In this document: positions 1-7,129 of the stretch, piece by piece
Numbering within the stretch: position 1 is the stretch's first letter
Layout of the letters: each line of letters begins with the position of its first letter
Origin: an uncultured Prevotellaceae bacterium
GTDB taxonomy: Bacteria; Bacteroidota; Bacteroidia; Bacteroidales; Bacteroidaceae
NCBI GenBank assembly: GCA_900315105.1
Contig: OMXX01000082.1
Location: forward strand, 1-16,535
Reading direction: 5' to 3'
DNA: 16,535 nt
Made by a program: the position numbers and the translations under genes
Notes under the pieces: generated by a model
Told to the model about the DNA's origin: nothing
Database searches by the model: none
The model's input: only the letters and a program-made list of their open reading frames with translations

Positions 1-398
1 TCAAGGGTAAGGAAACTTTTGGGGATGACATACAGTTAGAGGCTAAATGCTATCTTGGTAATGATTATCCAGAGCTACATCCAGTACAAGGTGATGACCA
101 GCAAGATTTATGGTGTGCATTATGTGATGGCGGTTGGAATAAAGTATATGATTATGGCGTTGCATTAGGTCCACTTAGGTTCCCTACTGATGAAAATGCG
201 AGTTTTGATTACTTCATTGGCATGGATTGCCCACCACCAAATTGGAATGAAGGTCTGGATCAGGAACTCACTAAAGACTTGCATCTCACGAGTGCTTTCC
301 ATAATCTCTTTGAACATACGGAGTTTGCCCTCACAGACTTCATCTATGTGCGTAAGTTCGAGACTGAGATAAATATAGAAATCAATAAAAGTGTATAG
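1..398 (+). CDS. Hypothetical protein, 3' part (5' end outside window)
   Basis: An open frame (codons from position 3) runs from the window edge to a TAG at 396-398, giving 131 C-terminal residues with no usable early start; the gene begins upstream of the window. The visible part is acidic and rich in aromatics, with a Cys-x-x-Cys-like stretch (LWCALCDGGW, about residues 37-46), a DCPPPNW segment and a C-terminal part ending in short beta-like strands. I do not recognise a named domain. The next gene starts 3 nt after the stop, so it is the first visible member of the RavA/ViaA operon. A small out-of-frame ORF at 190-372 lies inside it and is not a gene. Confident as a coding region, function unknown. 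Confidence 0.75.
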   Translation, partial: KGKETFGDDIQLEAKCYLGNDYPELHPVQGDDQQDLWCALCDGGWNKVYDYGVALGPLRFPTDENASFDYFIGMDCPPPNWNEGLDQELTKDLHLTSAFHNLFEHTEFALTDFIYVRKFETEINIEINKSV

Positions 399-401
399 AT
401 T

Positions 402-1508
402 ATGACTTTTAAAGAATTACTAGATAGTGTTACCTTTGAGGAGGTAGAAGAACAAATAGTTCGTATGTACCCAGACATGATTGAGTGTTTGGGCTGGTTC
501 AAGATACATTTCGATATGTTGCGCCTGATGACACCTAAGCGTCATGAAGATGCAAATGACGATGTGTGCCGTATCACTATGAGAGACTGGGAAGATGGCA
601 CAGAACCTTGTCTTGATGCCCATCCGATGGAAGGTGATTTGTGGGAACATTCGCTAACTAAGGAACTCATTATTGCTCCTGATGTCAAGGCCACCAATGC
701 AGAACTGGCAGCCTGTTGCCTCTGGCATACATCATTCTACGGATTTACGGAAAAGCAGATTTCTGAAAGGTTTAGAGGTTATGCAAACTCGTATGTCAAT
801 AAAAAAGGCGAGTTGACATCCCAAATAAGTAAAAAGGAAATAGCGAAGAGATATTTCAATATCATTCGTGAAAATGGTGGCGTGGTTCCGACTTTAAGAG
901 AGTTGTCGCCAGCAAAGAGAAGTGAATTGAAGAATCTTGCTAAGAGGACAATTTGGTATGGTAGTAAACACGTAAACAGGATTAAGAGAAAGATGCTTTT
1001 CCGCAAGGAGTTCATGGAGCATTATTATGAGCGCATGATAGATATCTGCGAATTCATAATAAAGACAATACCCGCATTTACAATTCGCGCAGGACATAAT
1101 TATCTGTCAATAAAGGATATATGCCAACTATTCAAATCAGATTCATTCTGTTCTGTTGAGATAAAATCCTATGCTGATGAGAAAACCGATAGTGCAATTT
1201 ATTTGCTTGAACTTATCAAGAAATATGATATGTTACCAAATGCAGATAATGTGGTTGTTTACATAGCTCATGGCTTTGATTATAATGTCGATAATTATAT
1301 AAGACATGAAGAATGGCAATTGTACGATGCTATATGTAGTGTCGTACATGGTAAGAAGGGTAATGGTGGAGCTTGTTTCATAGAAAATGTCATTCCTGAA
1401 TTAGGTCGGCAGACTGTCGTTGAGGTCATCTGCTACAATGGGGAGGATATAGACTGCAAAAAACATATTTATGAAAAAGAACGAAGTATTCAATCCAGAT
1501 TATTTTGA
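402..1508 (+). CDS. Unknown protein resembling DUF6557, upstream of RavA/ViaA pair
   Basis: A 368-residue soluble protein with no signal peptide or membrane segment. From memory, its N-terminus (MTFKELLDSVTFEEVEEQI, then the WFKIHFDMLRLMTPK and DLWEHSLTKELI segments) matches the uncharacterised Bacteroidales family called DUF6557; I could not check this. The middle (residues about 135-220) is basic, with many Lys/Arg (RIKRKMLFRKEFMEHYYERM). The C-terminal third looks alpha/beta (YLSIKDICQLFK, NVVVYIAHGF). It starts 3 nt after the preceding stop, and its last 38 nt overlap the next gene in another frame, which points to translational coupling. The role is unknown; the position suggests an accessory or substrate-recognition factor of the MoxR-VWA pair. 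Confidence 0.8.
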   Translation: MTFKELLDSVTFEEVEEQIVRMYPDMIECLGWFKIHFDMLRLMTPKRHEDANDDVCRITMRDWEDGTEPCLDAHPMEGDLWEHSLTKELIIAPDVKATNAELAACCLWHTSFYGFTEKQISERFRGYANSYVNKKGELTSQISKKEIAKRYFNIIRENGGVVPTLRELSPAKRSELKNLAKRTIWYGSKHVNRIKRKMLFRKEFMEHYYERMIDICEFIIKTIPAFTIRAGHNYLSIKDICQLFKSDSFCSVEIKSYADEKTDSAIYLLELIKKYDMLPNADNVVVYIAHGFDYNVDNYIRHEEWQLYDAICSVVHGKKGNGGACFIENVIPELGRQTVVEVICYNGEDIDCKKHIYEKERSIQSRLF

Positions 1509-2058
1509 TTCAAGTTCTGACGACAATAGTCACAAGCATGGTTGTCTTCCAGAGTGTAAGGATATGCGCAAGTGGAATAGCACCATCCAGAAGATGATAG
1601 ATGCAAAGGTTAAGTCGGAAAAAGAACGTAAAAAAGTAAAATGTGGCATTTCGGATATTCTAAATGCTCACAAACGTCTTATTAGAATCGATGTTAACGA
1701 TGTGACAGAGTTGTTTCAGGAAGGTGGAGAAGTCCATATATTTGATGCTTCAGTAGATGCATCAAATGAAAACATAATGTCATTGATAATATCTCGGATA
1801 AAGAAAGACATAAAGCGTTTTGAACCATATAGTCACACCTTATTCTTTTTCCTCCTTCCTGAAGACCATCCTTTACTGATGGAGGAACTTAAACCATTTA
1901 GTGATTGGATTGAGTCTGTACCTGGCGAATTTATGGTTAAGTGGGGAATGGCAAATCAATCCACACAAGAGTTTCGAATAATAGTGTTATTCAATAAAAA
2001 ACAAATAATATATGGTAAAAATAAAAAACAAAGACTCCACAGAAAACTGGAGTCATAA
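1471..2058 (+). CDS. Unknown protein with FtsZ C-terminal-domain-like body
   Basis: 195 residues. Residues 1-20 are acidic and Ser/Asp-rich. Residues 21-45 (HKHGCLPECKDMRKWNSTIQ onward) duplicate a segment of the next gene. Residues 58-174 follow the layout of the FtsZ C-terminal domain (a helper domain without nucleotide binding): GISDIL, then LIRIDVNDVTELFQEGGEV where FtsZ has its INVDFADV strand-helix, a helix with paired basic residues, a hydrophobic strand HTLFFFLL, a helix, and FMVKWGMANQSTQEFRIIVL where FtsZ has the strand-turn-strand ending in a V-T-V-I type strand. There is no tubulin GTPase signature (GGGTGTG) anywhere. The FtsZ match is by eye and inferential. It overlaps the upstream gene by 38 nt and the downstream gene by 47 nt. 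The tail (about 176-195) is Lys-rich. Confidence 0.75.
   Translation: MKKNEVFNPDYFDSSSDDNSHKHGCLPECKDMRKWNSTIQKMIDAKVKSEKERKKVKCGISDILNAHKRLIRIDVNDVTELFQEGGEVHIFDASVDASNENIMSLIISRIKKDIKRFEPYSHTLFFFLLPEDHPLLMEELKPFSDWIESVPGEFMVKWGMANQSTQEFRIIVLFNKKQIIYGKNKKQRLHRKLES
1532..1604 (+). repeat. 73-bp direct repeat, copy A
   Basis: Copy A of a direct repeat whose copy B lies at 2148-2220. An ungapped alignment gives 66 of 73 identical bases. Most of the seven differences are synonymous or conservative, and both copies are read in the same frame (KHGxxPECKDMRxWNSTIQK core). Copy A lies in the N-terminal part of the FtsZ-C-like gene. Confidence 0.85.
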
Positions 2059-2326
2059 GCACGACTATCCAATAGAGGAAGTCTGGAATACAGATAATGT
2101 GTTGGCGCAGTTTATAGCACCACGCTTACAGGCTTTCAAGGAGCTTGACAAGCATGGTTATCCTCCAGAGTGTAAGGATATGCGAGAGTGGAATAGCACT
2201 ATTCAGAAGATGATAGACGCTTTTGAATTGATGAAATACGTGCATACTCCAAACCATGATGAGAGCAAAACCATAGAGCAGGGACTTGACTTGTTCTGCA
2301 AGTATTATCGTAATTTATGGGATTAA
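2012..2326 (+). CDS. Small conserved hypothetical protein
   Basis: 104 residues, acidic overall after a Lys-rich start (MVKIKNKDS). It contains HDYPIEEVWNTDNVLAQFIAP, a second block KHGYPPECKDMREWNSTIQK (residues about 47-66), and a C-terminal helix TIEQGLDLFCKYYRNLWD. The second block is 90% identical at DNA level to part of the preceding gene. Proteins of this make-up are familiar in Bacteroidales chromosomes and phages as unnamed hypotheticals, but I cannot name a family. No other Met occurs early, so the start inside the previous gene (47-nt overlap) is the likely one. The RavA-like gene follows after 9 nt. Function unknown; probably a small alpha-helical adaptor or inhibitor-like protein. 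Confidence 0.7.
   Translation: MVKIKNKDSTENWSHKHDYPIEEVWNTDNVLAQFIAPRLQAFKELDKHGYPPECKDMREWNSTIQKMIDAFELMKYVHTPNHDESKTIEQGLDLFCKYYRNLWD
2148..2220 (+). repeat. 73-bp direct repeat, copy B
   Basis: Copy B of the repeat at 1532-1604, inside the small conserved gene where the segment seems native because it continues into the flanking family sequence on both sides. The two copies are 616 bp apart. Recombination between them would delete most of the FtsZ-C-like body and fuse the two genes in frame at the shared motif. Confidence 0.85.
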
Positions 2327-2335
2327 CAGAAAGAC

Positions 2336-3898
2336 ATGAAAGTTGATACTCAAATAAAGGCATTATTAAAAGTTCTTTCTGATGGTATTTATGAGAAAGA
2401 GCATATTCTTGCTATGGCATTGCTAAGTGCTATAGCAGGAGAAAGCATTTTCTTGTTAGGCCCTCCTGGAACTGCCAAGAGTTTGGTTTCGCGAAGGTTG
2501 AAACTTGCATTCAAGGATGGAAATGCTTTTGAATATCTAATGTCGCGTTTCAGTACACCAGATGAAATATTCGGTCCTGTATCTATCTCTCTTCTGAAAA
2601 ACGAAGACAGATACGAGCGTGTGGTTGACGGTTTTCTGCCAACTGCAACTATCGTTTTTCTTGATGAGATATGGAAGGCAAGCCCAAGTATTCAGAACGC
2701 TTTACTAACGGCTATCAATGAACGTATCTTTCAAAACGGACGTAACACAATACAACTTCCCATGAAAGGACTGATAGCAGCCAGTAACGAACTTCCTGCT
2801 GAAGAAGAGGGGTTGGAGGCTCTTTGGGACAGATTCCTTGTCAGAATGATTTCAAACTGCATACAGAACGAGAATACCTTCTACAAAATGATTCGTCAGC
2901 AGAAGTTTGAAAATCCCAATCTTCCAGATGAATGTCTGATTACAGAGGAACAGTATCAATTATGGAAGCTTGAAATAAAGAAAGTCTGCATATCTGACGA
3001 AATTTGTACATTGATTTCATATATCAGGAAATACCTGACAGAAGAAAGCAAGAAGGAAGATATCAACAAAATGGATTTTTACATATCCGACCGTCGATGG
3101 AAGAAATGTGTTCATTTGATGCAGACATCCGCCTTTCTGAATGGCAGAAAGTCGATTGACATAACAGACTGTATGATTCTGGTGTATTGTCTGTGGAATA
3201 AGTCTGAAACAATACCTGCAATTATAGATGTAGTTTGCAGGAGTTTAACGTCTGTGATTGACGCAAGACTGGATAAGTTCGAAAAGGAAATAGAACAGGC
3301 TCTAAAAAATAAATCCGCAGAGAGAAAGGAGACTGGTAATGATAGGGACAAGTCTGATCGCTTTGCACTCACTAATTTCTTCTATTACTCTATAAGTAAC
3401 TTCCCAAACGGGAAATGCCTGTTTTTCAAAACTGATTATAACCATGTTAGCATCGACAAACTTACAGATGGCATACTGTATTATGATGAGAATAAGAAAT
3501 CATGGATTGTTCATGCTATTTATACAGGGGCACCTTTTGACTACAAAACAAAGAGTGCTGGCGATGTAAGGAAAGTAAAACTACTGAAATGTAATGGAGG
3601 TGTCATCATTGATGGTATTCCCTTTGCATTTGAAAAGTCACAACATTCTGTATCATTCAATGTTGACCTTTTTGACGACGAGATTTATCCAAAGAAAAAT
3701 GTGGCAGAAAGAATAGCAGAAACTATCAGTACGGAGATAAGGAATCAACTATCTGATATACAGAATTTGTTTGCAAAGTCAAGGAATATCTTTTTGTCGG
3801 ATAATGACATTAAACTTGCCAAGAAGTATATTTCCGAATGCGACAAACGTATTAACGAGGTGTTAGTGAAAGCCCAGAATACTCAGGAACTGCTGTAA
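2336..3898 (+). CDS. ravA: RavA-like MoxR-family AAA+ ATPase
   Basis: 520 residues (E. coli RavA is about 498). Residues 20-290 form a MoxR AAA+ module: Walker A GPPGTAKS (42-49), Walker B VFLDE (107-111) followed by the RavA-typical IWKASPSIQNALLTAINER (112-130), sensor 1 AASNE (N151), arginine-finger region WDRFLVR (164-170), and sensor 2 ISDRRWKK (250-257) in the lid helix bundle. A RavA-type C-terminal region follows (about 340-520), with a beta-rich part and a closing helix SDNDIKLAKKYISECDKRINE like the RavA tail. RavA-type ATPases form hexamers that remodel protein targets together with a VWA partner. That partner gene starts 10 nt downstream. Start ATG is 9 nt after the previous stop. 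The ATPase motifs look intact. Family assignment is firm; the target in this organism is unknown. Confidence 0.93.
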   Translation: MKVDTQIKALLKVLSDGIYEKEHILAMALLSAIAGESIFLLGPPGTAKSLVSRRLKLAFKDGNAFEYLMSRFSTPDEIFGPVSISLLKNEDRYERVVDGFLPTATIVFLDEIWKASPSIQNALLTAINERIFQNGRNTIQLPMKGLIAASNELPAEEEGLEALWDRFLVRMISNCIQNENTFYKMIRQQKFENPNLPDECLITEEQYQLWKLEIKKVCISDEICTLISYIRKYLTEESKKEDINKMDFYISDRRWKKCVHLMQTSAFLNGRKSIDITDCMILVYCLWNKSETIPAIIDVVCRSLTSVIDARLDKFEKEIEQALKNKSAERKETGNDRDKSDRFALTNFFYYSISNFPNGKCLFFKTDYNHVSIDKLTDGILYYDENKKSWIVHAIYTGAPFDYKTKSAGDVRKVKLLKCNGGVIIDGIPFAFEKSQHSVSFNVDLFDDEIYPKKNVAERIAETISTEIRNQLSDIQNLFAKSRNIFLSDNDIKLAKKYISECDKRINEVLVKAQNTQELL

Positions 3899-3908
3899 GA
3901 TAAAGTTT

Positions 3909-5276
3909 ATGGATATAGCTAAAAAGCTACAGGAATATGATGAAGCCTTTGACTTCTACATGGATAAGGGACGGCTTCCAGAAACATTGCCACAAGGTGA
4001 TGTTCTTGGAGGTTTTCTCAGCCAGACCATTAATGACAATCCGCAACTGGAAAGTCAGGATCCATTATGGAAGGATGTTCTCAAAGAGGAAACGATGAAG
4101 TTCATAGAAGCGATGCTTAAGATTTTCCAACCAATAGAGCAGCAGCATAAACAAGAGAAAGGTTTTATTCTTACATTCTCCTATGGCAGTATCGAAAAGA
4201 AACGTCAGATGTGGGAAAAGGTAATGCAGACGGTCAAATCGGAATACAAGCCTGAACAGGTAAATATTGATGGCTATGTAGAACAAATGAAGACACAGAA
4301 CACAGAAACGGTTCTTGCCTCATTCGTAAAAGACTGGAATAAAGCCTGTGATGAACGAAAAGAACGGTTGGAGAAAGATTCTGTTGAAAGAAATAGGAAG
4401 AGATGGGAACTACACGTAAAAGAACGTGGATTGGCGGATTATAATATACTAAAGAATATTGAAAAAACGGTATATTCATATCCTGCGTTGGTAGAGATTA
4501 TCCGCATTATGGGACGTGAGCAACCTAAGCGTGATGATGAACTGGATAATACCGTCAGGAAATACTTGCCTATTTTGCCAACCTCACCCAAGCCTGCTGT
4601 TGAAATAGATGAAATAACCATAGGTAATAGTTTACGACATATGATGCCTATAGAGACCGCTATCATGTCAGACCATCAGACGGAGGCATTGTTCTACCTG
4701 AAATATGCAACACAAAGGCTTCAGCTCTTTGCGAACAAGCCAAAGGAAGAAAGTCGTATGAAGATTGATGAGCAAAAAGAGCTGAAACCGAGATATGAAA
4801 AAGGTCCTATAATTGTTAGCGTTGATACCAGCGGTTCTATGTCAGGCAAGCCTATTGAGTTGGCAAAATGCCTTCTCTTACAACTCCTTAAAATGGCTAA
4901 GAAACAGAAGCGAAAATGCTATCTGATAACATTTTCTGTCAGGGCAAGGTATCTGGATCTTTCCCAACATGGTTCTTGGACAAAACTCAACAAGTTTCTG
5001 GACGATTTCTTTACAGGAGGGACAGATGGCGAAGAAATGCTAAATGCAGCCTTGAAGATGTTGCATACAGAAGACTTTGCAATGGCGGATGTTCTTATCA
5101 TCAGCGACTTCTATTTTGAAGAACCCTTGAAAGCAACAAGGATAAAGATGAACAAGGAACATGATAAGGGCACGAGATTCTACGGACTTCAAATAGATAG
5201 TGACTCAAGATTCTATAATGATGTACTAGATAAGATATGGAAAGTACAAATAAAAAACAGCCTCTTTTCTGGATAA
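3909..5276 (+). CDS. viaA: ViaA-like VWA-domain protein
   Basis: 455 residues (E. coli ViaA is 483). The N-terminal 290 residues are largely helical and charged, with the ViaA-like segment HMMPIETAIMSDHQTEALFYLKYA (split here: residues 244-267) before the VWA domain. The VWA domain (about 298-450) has a complete metal-ion-dependent adhesion site: DTSGSMSG (D306, S308, S310), the GGTD loop (T372, D373) and ISDF (D400). The C-terminus ends shortly after DKIWKV, earlier than E. coli ViaA, which continues with an Arg-rich tail. ViaA is the partner that stimulates and couples RavA, in the cytoplasm or at the inner membrane. It directly follows the ATPase gene, in the classical order, and is the last gene of the operon; a convergent LRR gene ends 170 bp beyond. 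Confidence 0.92.
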   Translation: MDIAKKLQEYDEAFDFYMDKGRLPETLPQGDVLGGFLSQTINDNPQLESQDPLWKDVLKEETMKFIEAMLKIFQPIEQQHKQEKGFILTFSYGSIEKKRQMWEKVMQTVKSEYKPEQVNIDGYVEQMKTQNTETVLASFVKDWNKACDERKERLEKDSVERNRKRWELHVKERGLADYNILKNIEKTVYSYPALVEIIRIMGREQPKRDDELDNTVRKYLPILPTSPKPAVEIDEITIGNSLRHMMPIETAIMSDHQTEALFYLKYATQRLQLFANKPKEESRMKIDEQKELKPRYEKGPIIVSVDTSGSMSGKPIELAKCLLLQLLKMAKKQKRKCYLITFSVRARYLDLSQHGSWTKLNKFLDDFFTGGTDGEEMLNAALKMLHTEDFAMADVLIISDFYFEEPLKATRIKMNKEHDKGTRFYGLQIDSDSRFYNDVLDKIWKVQIKNSLFSG

Positions 5277-5446
5277 ATCCTAATACAAGGATTAACTTTC
5301 CTCATTTCAGAATTGAATGGCACAGATGCGAGAAATATGAACTACTGGCACTATGTGAGGTAAAGCAAGAATGTGGAACGATATATAAAGCAGGTTCTAA
5401 TTGCGTTTGCTTACTTCATTCGAAAGATTTTTCCATTGTTCATATT
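5277..5446. other. Convergent intergenic spacer
   Basis: 170 bp between the viaA-like stop and the end of the convergent LRR gene. A weak 6-bp hairpin (AATCCT at 5276-5281, AGGATT at 5288-5293) overlaps the last base of the stop codon, but no T-tract follows, so it is not a convincing terminator. Nothing else is visible; forward open frames here are chance continuations through the repeat DNA. Confidence 0.5.
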
Positions 5447-5725
5447 CTAACCATAAAAGGTACTATTCTCAATTCTCGTCACGCTATTAGGTATAGTGAC
5501 AGATTGAAGGATAGAGCAACTAGAAAATGCATAATCCCCAATGCTTGTCACGCTATTAGGAATAATGACAGATTCGAGGGCGCTACAATTTTCAAATGCG
5601 GAATTCCCAATGCTCGTCACGCTGTTAGGGATGTCGACAGATTTAAGGCTACTACAACCCTCAAAGGCGCAATCACCAATGCTCGTCACGCTGTTAGGGA
5701 TGGTGACAGATGTAAGGCTTCTACA
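5447..5725 (-). pseudogene. BspA-like LRR protein, C-terminal part after frameshift
   Basis: This is the continuation of the LRR gene in the -1/+2 shifted frame. It reads in phase from codon TGT at 5725-5723 for 92 residues to a TAG at 5447-5449. It carries four more repeat units of the form [19 protein letters not shown] and stops in the middle of a unit (NSTFYG). There is no C-terminal sorting domain, as might be expected for a complete secreted BspA protein. A stop codon lies just upstream in this frame and there is no proper start, so it is not an independent gene. One extra G in the GGGGG tract (plus-strand C at 5726-5730) would restore the full reading frame. Confidence 0.75.
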
Positions 5726-5955
5726 CCCCCAAAAAACCTACCTCCAATCCTCGTCACGCTGTTAGGGATGGTGACAGATGTAAGTTTACCACAATCCGAA
5801 AAGGCTGCATAGCCAATGCTCGTCACGCTGTTAGGAATGGTGACTGATGTAAGACTACTACAATTGGCAAAGGCATAATCACTAATGCTCGTCACGCTAA
5901 ATTGTTGACTATTTATTGTGACGCTGGAGGGGATGTCTAAGGCACCTGTCAGATT
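5473..5955 (-). repeat. 69-bp LRR-coding tandem repeats with one 68-bp unit
   Basis: The same landmark (plus strand TGCTCGTCAC or a close variant) begins at 5473, 5542, 5611, 5680, 5748, 5817 and 5886. The steps are 69, 69, 69, 68, 69 and 69 bp. Each unit encodes one 23-residue BspA-type LRR on the minus strand. The single 68-bp step locates the missing base between 5680 and 5748. The units are diverged, not identical. The end coordinate is approximate. Confidence 0.9.
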
Positions 5956-6531
5956 ACTATTATAACCAGTTATTTGCAATCGCCCACCGCTTATGATCGA
6001 GTACGAGAATGGTAGTCTAGTATCCCATATTGCATAAAGCGTAAGATTGCCCTGTAAGGTTATTTCATCATTAGTTTTATATTTTGCTAAACCTGTCGGC
6101 GTTGTTGACCAACCCTTGAAATCATAACCTTCACGAGTTGGCACATCATTAGATGTTAGCATATAGGAGGGGGTGAGGGGCGGAACTGTGATGGTTTTAT
6201 TCAATCCTCCTTCATAGTTCGGATTCAAAGTGAGTTTGTATTCTGCATCCCATACGGCATAAAGCGTCAGATTGCCAGTTAAGGTAACTGTTTCGTCCGT
6301 TACATATTCTACATTTCCTGTCGGCGTTGTTGACCAACCCCAAAAAACACGACCTTCACGAGTAGGCTCAAAACTTTTTGTCAGTTTAACGGTGGGGGCA
6401 TAACTAGAAACAGGAACCATTGAACTCTCTCCTCCTTCATAGTTCGGGTCAAGGGTGAGCCAATAATTTTGTGCAAGGGCACTTACCGATGCCAACAACA
6501 TGACGAGCAGAGTAATAACCACACGTCGCAT
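5686..6531 (-). CDS. Secreted BspA-like LRR protein, N-terminal part (frameshifted)
   Basis: The frame gives 281 residues from the ATG at 6531 and is open back to an ATG at 6666, with another at 6600. The 6531 start is preferred because [20 protein letters not shown] is a compact signal peptide, cut before QNYWL. Two Listeria/Bacteroides repeat (InlB B-repeat-like) domains follow, each built as TLxPNYEGG ... [17 protein letters not shown] ... LTLYAxWD. After about 60 linker residues come BspA-type LRRs of 23 residues. The frame then leaves the repeat and ends in 12 unrelated residues ([12 protein letters not shown]) because a single base is missing near 5726. Proteins of this class act at the cell surface in adhesion or host contact. 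As sequenced, the product is truncated after about two repeats. Confidence 0.8.
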   Translation of the reverse strand: MRRVVITLLVMLLASVSALAQNYWLTLDPNYEGGESSMVPVSSYAPTVKLTKSFEPTREGRVFWGWSTTPTGNVEYVTDETVTLTGNLTLYAVWDAEYKLTLNPNYEGGLNKTITVPPLTPSYMLTSNDVPTREGYDFKGWSTTPTGLAKYKTNDEITLQGNLTLYAIWDTRLPFSYSIISGGRLQITGYNSNLTGALDIPSSVTINSQQFSVTSISDYAFANCSSLTSVTIPNSVTSIGYAAFSDCGKLTSVTIPNSVTRIGGRFFGGVEALHLSPSLTA

Positions 6532-6686
6532 GGAGGTAATTCCAACGTGTGAGGCTTTGCTCTCCGTCAGAAATGATAAAATCATTCTTTGCGTACTCAT
6601 TTTCCGTTTTATTTCGTTTAAGTTATTTTGCTTATTCTTTTGTGGGGTATTATGTGGATAACGCATAATACATCCTCAATCCAGTG

Positions 6687-6719
6687 CAAAAATATGCAAA
6701 AAAAAATGACACAAGCAAA
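6687..6719 (-). promoter_or_regulatory. Bacteroidales-type promoter for LRR gene
   Basis: On the minus strand a TTTG (-33 box, 6716-6719) is followed after 21 nt by TATTTTTG (-7 box TAnnTTTG, 6687-6694). This is a full match to the primary sigma factor consensus of Bacteroides. Transcription would start near 6680. That leaves a leader of about 150 nt before the preferred ATG at 6531, or about 14 nt before the ATG at 6666. Confidence 0.65.
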
Positions 6720-7129
6720 TTTTAGAAAAGGAAAAATTCACAAATATTAGAAAAGGGAGAGAAAAGCAAGAGAAAAGAGATAATACTGGAAGAACTTTAG
6801 AAAGTAGGGAAGTAAATTAGAAATTCTCCCTACTTTTACTTCAAGACAAGTCCTATCATCATTCACGAAACCTAACAAAGAATCCAAGAAAGGTACTAAA
6901 GCCTCTCTTGGATTCTTTTCTTGTACAATTCTGTATCTAACAATAAAACCTATAATGTCCTTCTCGTTTACCGATGTTATATCGCTAACAATCCAGTCAT
7001 CTATCACTCAATTATGAGGGTACGTTCACTCATAGACTCTGTGATAGTCCTCCTTGACGTGAATTGCCATTGATCGCATCGGAACAAGAAAGGACAAAAC
7101 AGGAAAATATACAAAAATGAAGAAAAAAT
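6720..7129. other. Gene-poor spacer between ompA-like and LRR genes
   Basis: About 410 bp of AT-rich DNA between two minus-strand genes. An open frame of 86 codons on the minus strand (6747-7007) begins only with GTG, directly after an in-frame stop. It has no promoter or family resemblance that I can see, so I do not call it a gene; it could be a decayed remnant. The only clear structure is the inverted repeat at 6877-6918. No T-tract terminator is visible just downstream of the ompA-like gene. Confidence 0.5.
6877..6918. repeat. Perfect 13-bp inverted repeat
   Basis: AAAGAATCCAAGA (6877-6889) and TCTTGGATTCTTT (6906-6918) are perfect reverse complements separated by 16 nt. Each arm has only four G/C bases, but 13 unbroken pairs is beyond what this spacer would normally give by chance. 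It may be a transcription terminator, or a scar or target of a mobile element. Confidence 0.7.

Noticed and set aside
5276..5293. Hairpin AATCCT/AGGATT as viaA terminator
   Set aside because: Only six weak pairs and no following T-tract on either strand.
5237..5812. Plus-strand open frame of 191 codons
   Set aside because: It runs antisense through the LRR-coding repeats and overlaps the viaA-like 3' end; its repetitive translation is a by-product of the repeat DNA.
5447..5955. Regular ~69-bp repeats that could be taken for a CRISPR array or tandem non-coding repeat
   Set aside because: The period is a multiple of three, the units are read as 23-residue LRRs on the minus strand, and there are no unique spacers between constant repeats.
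6747..7007. Minus-strand open frame of 86 codons as a real gene
   Set aside because: GTG-only start right after an in-frame stop, no recognisable family, and its coding frame crosses the inverted repeat; left as a possible relic.
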